From positions 1 to 7,154 of the forward strand of contig JANYFQ010000403.1 in assembly GCA_025362615.1 (NCBI GenBank): a stretch of DNA of 7,154 bases. Direction: 5' to 3'. Under the pieces are notes generated by a model. It saw only the letters and a program-made list of their open reading frames with translations. It ran no database searches and had not been told where the DNA came from. Positions 6,244-7,154 of the stretch are shown in pieces; position 1 is the first letter of the stretch; every line of letters starts with the position of its first letter. The DNA comes from Hymenobacter sp. GTDB taxonomy: Bacteria > Bacteroidota > Bacteroidia > Cytophagales > Hymenobacteraceae. The translations under genes were made by a program, and so were the position numbers.

Positions 6244-6870
6244 ATGGAATCTCTGAAACACTTTTTTGACCTGCTGCTGCACTTCAACCTCGACCAACTC
6301 CTCGGCGAATACGGCTCGGTGCTATACGTGCTGTTTTTTGCCATCGTATTCGTCGAAACCGGAGTCGTCGTTTTTCCTTTTTTACCCGGCGACTCGCTTC
6401 TGTTCGTGGCCGGTGCCCTGGCCGCCCGCGCCGACGGCCTGAACCTGGCCGTGCTCATCCCGCTGCTGGTGCTGGCCGCCTTCCTGGGCGACAACCTCAA
6501 CTACTTCATCGGCGACCGCATCGGCCCGCGCGTGTTCCGCGAAGACTTTCGGTTTCTGAACCGCAAATACCTCGTCCAAACCCAGGAATTCTACGCCAAG
6601 CACGGCGGCAAAACCCTGATAATGGCGCGGTTCGTGCCCATCGTCCGCACGTTTGCGCCCTTCGTGGCCGGACTGGGCACGATGACATACAAGCGTTTCG
6701 TGACTTACTGCCTGGCCGGGGCCGTGCTCTGGGTAACGTCGATGAGCGTGGCCGGTTACCTCTTCGGAGCCATCCCGGTCGTGCAAAAAAACTTCGAAAT
6801 AGTCGTTATTGGCATCGTGGTACTTTCGGTGCTGCCCGCCGTGTGGCAAGCGGTGAAGAAGAAGGCTTGA
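6244..6870 (+). CDS. DedA-family (SNARE-associated/VTT domain) inner-membrane protein
   Basis: This 208-residue, strongly hydrophobic protein matches DedA-family membrane proteins (PF09335). Some members have been shown to recycle the lipid carrier undecaprenyl phosphate across the inner membrane or to support membrane potential. The functional residues known from E. coli YqjA (E39, D51, R130, R136, from memory) appear at nearly the same positions: E38 and D50 in FVETGVVVFPFLPGDSLLF, and R129 and R135 in ARFVPIVRTFAPFVAGLG. Hydrophobic stretches lie at about 25-47, 50-90, 137-175 and 183-203, and the C-terminus is basic (VKKKA). A GTG at 6214 is in frame, but ATG 6244 gives the normal family N-terminus. 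It follows the esterase by 48 bases on the same strand with no clear terminator between them, so co-transcription is likely. The exact substrate is inferred from the family only. Confidence 0.93.
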   Translation: MESLKHFFDLLLHFNLDQLLGEYGSVLYVLFFAIVFVETGVVVFPFLPGDSLLFVAGALAARADGLNLAVLIPLLVLAAFLGDNLNYFIGDRIGPRVFREDFRFLNRKYLVQTQEFYAKHGGKTLIMARFVPIVRTFAPFVAGLGTMTYKRFVTYCLAGAVLWVTSMSVAGYLFGAIPVVQKNFEIVVIGIVVLSVLPAVWQAVKKKA

Positions 6871-6986
6871 TTGCTGAATTGCTAAATTGTTAAATTGTTG
6901 CTCATACAGTCCCAAAACGGCACCGCACCCAATGCGGGGCAGATACCAGAACGACCAATAAGTAAACAATGCAACAATTGAACAAT
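6870..6986. repeat. Inverted arrays of an ATTGYTnn octamer around a 61-base core (MITE/REP-like element)
   Basis: Four direct octamers lie head to tail at 6870-6901: ATTGCTGA, ATTGCTAA, ATTGTTAA and ATTGTTGC. Three inverted ones lie at 6963-6986 and read ATTGTTCA, ATTGTTGC and ATTGTTTA on the minus strand. The segments 6886-6901 and 6971-6986 are inverted repeats matching at 15 of 16 bases. The 61-base core (6902-6962) has a small hairpin, CCGCA (6923-6927) with TGCGG (6933-6937). The element spans the whole gap between the DedA stop codon, whose last A it shares, and the first codons of aroE. It carries no ORF. Its shape suggests a small mobile or repetitive element, or a paired regulatory structure. 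Whether it is repeated elsewhere in the genome is unknown. Confidence 0.65.
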
Positions 6987-7154
6987 CATCACTTCGGACT
7001 TATCGGCCGCACCCTCGGCCATTCGTTTTCACAAACTTATTTCAGCCAAAAGTTTCACAATGAAGGGTTGGCCGCAACCCATCAATTTGACCTTTTTGAA
7101 CTGCCCGAAATCAGCGACTTACCCGCCCTGCTGCGGCAGCACCCCAACCTGGCC
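6969..7154 (+). CDS. aroE: Shikimate dehydrogenase (NADP+), N-terminal fragment cut by the right edge
   Basis: The first 62 codons of AroE, which reduces 3-dehydroshikimate to shikimate with NADPH in the aromatic amino-acid pathway, are present. The family N-terminus is clear: FGLIGRTLGHSFSQTYFSQKF (residues 9-29), with S19 and S21 in the HSxS motif that binds shikimate, followed by FDLFELPEISDLPALL, as in Bacteroidota AroE proteins. The NADP-binding domain lies beyond the window. An in-frame TAA at 6963-6965 makes ATG 6969 the earliest possible start. The N-terminal MQQLNNHH is longer than usual before the conserved FGLIG and is encoded by the octamer repeat. The gap of 98 bases from the DedA gene is filled by that repeat, so co-transcription or a separate promoter are both possible. 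Confidence 0.92.
   Translation, partial: MQQLNNHHFGLIGRTLGHSFSQTYFSQKFHNEGLAATHQFDLFELPEISDLPALLRQHPNLA

Noticed and set aside
6382..6969. Minus-strand open frame of 195 codons
   Set aside because: It is antisense to the DedA gene and the octamer repeat, with a His/Gln/Glu-rich translation and no domain.

Overview
The window looks like chromosomal DNA from a GC-rich member of the Bacteroidota, most likely Hymenobacter or a close relative (Cytophagales). This is inferred from three things. Two large secreted proteins are of the Type IX secretion system (T9SS) cargo style, one with a clear C-terminal sorting domain. There are no Shine-Dalgarno-like sequences before the starts; those leaders are A/T-rich or plain. 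The few promoter-like sequences fit the Bacteroidota TTTG / TAnnTTTG pattern better than the sigma-70 pattern. No plasmid, phage, IS or CRISPR feature was seen.

The left part (1-5153) is read on the minus strand. In transcription order it holds a bestrophin-family channel (5153-4230), a 780-residue T9SS cargo protein (4007-1665) ended by a strong intrinsic terminator (about 1639-1604), and the first 491 codons of a second secreted protein with tandem fibronectin-III-like repeats, which starts at 1473 and runs off the left edge. The gaps of 222 and 191 bases, and the terminator, suggest separate transcription units.

The right part (5296-7154) is read on the plus strand, divergent from the bestrophin gene. 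It holds a periplasmic/secreted alpha/beta-hydrolase esterase (5296-6195), a DedA-family membrane protein (6244-6870) 48 bases later, and the first 62 codons of shikimate dehydrogenase aroE (from 6969), which runs off the right edge. Esterase and DedA are probably co-transcribed and both are envelope proteins. AroE is a housekeeping enzyme of aromatic amino-acid synthesis.

The genes belong to known families and no new multi-gene system is evident. The most unusual structure is non-coding. Seven copies of an ATTGYTnn octamer, four direct and three inverted around a 61-base core with a small hairpin, exactly fill the space between the DedA stop codon and the start of aroE. They supply the aroE start codon and its first codons. 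The bestrophin/esterase divergent region also has competing GC-rich hairpins and a promoter-like sequence placed so close to the esterase ATG that the mRNA could be leaderless.
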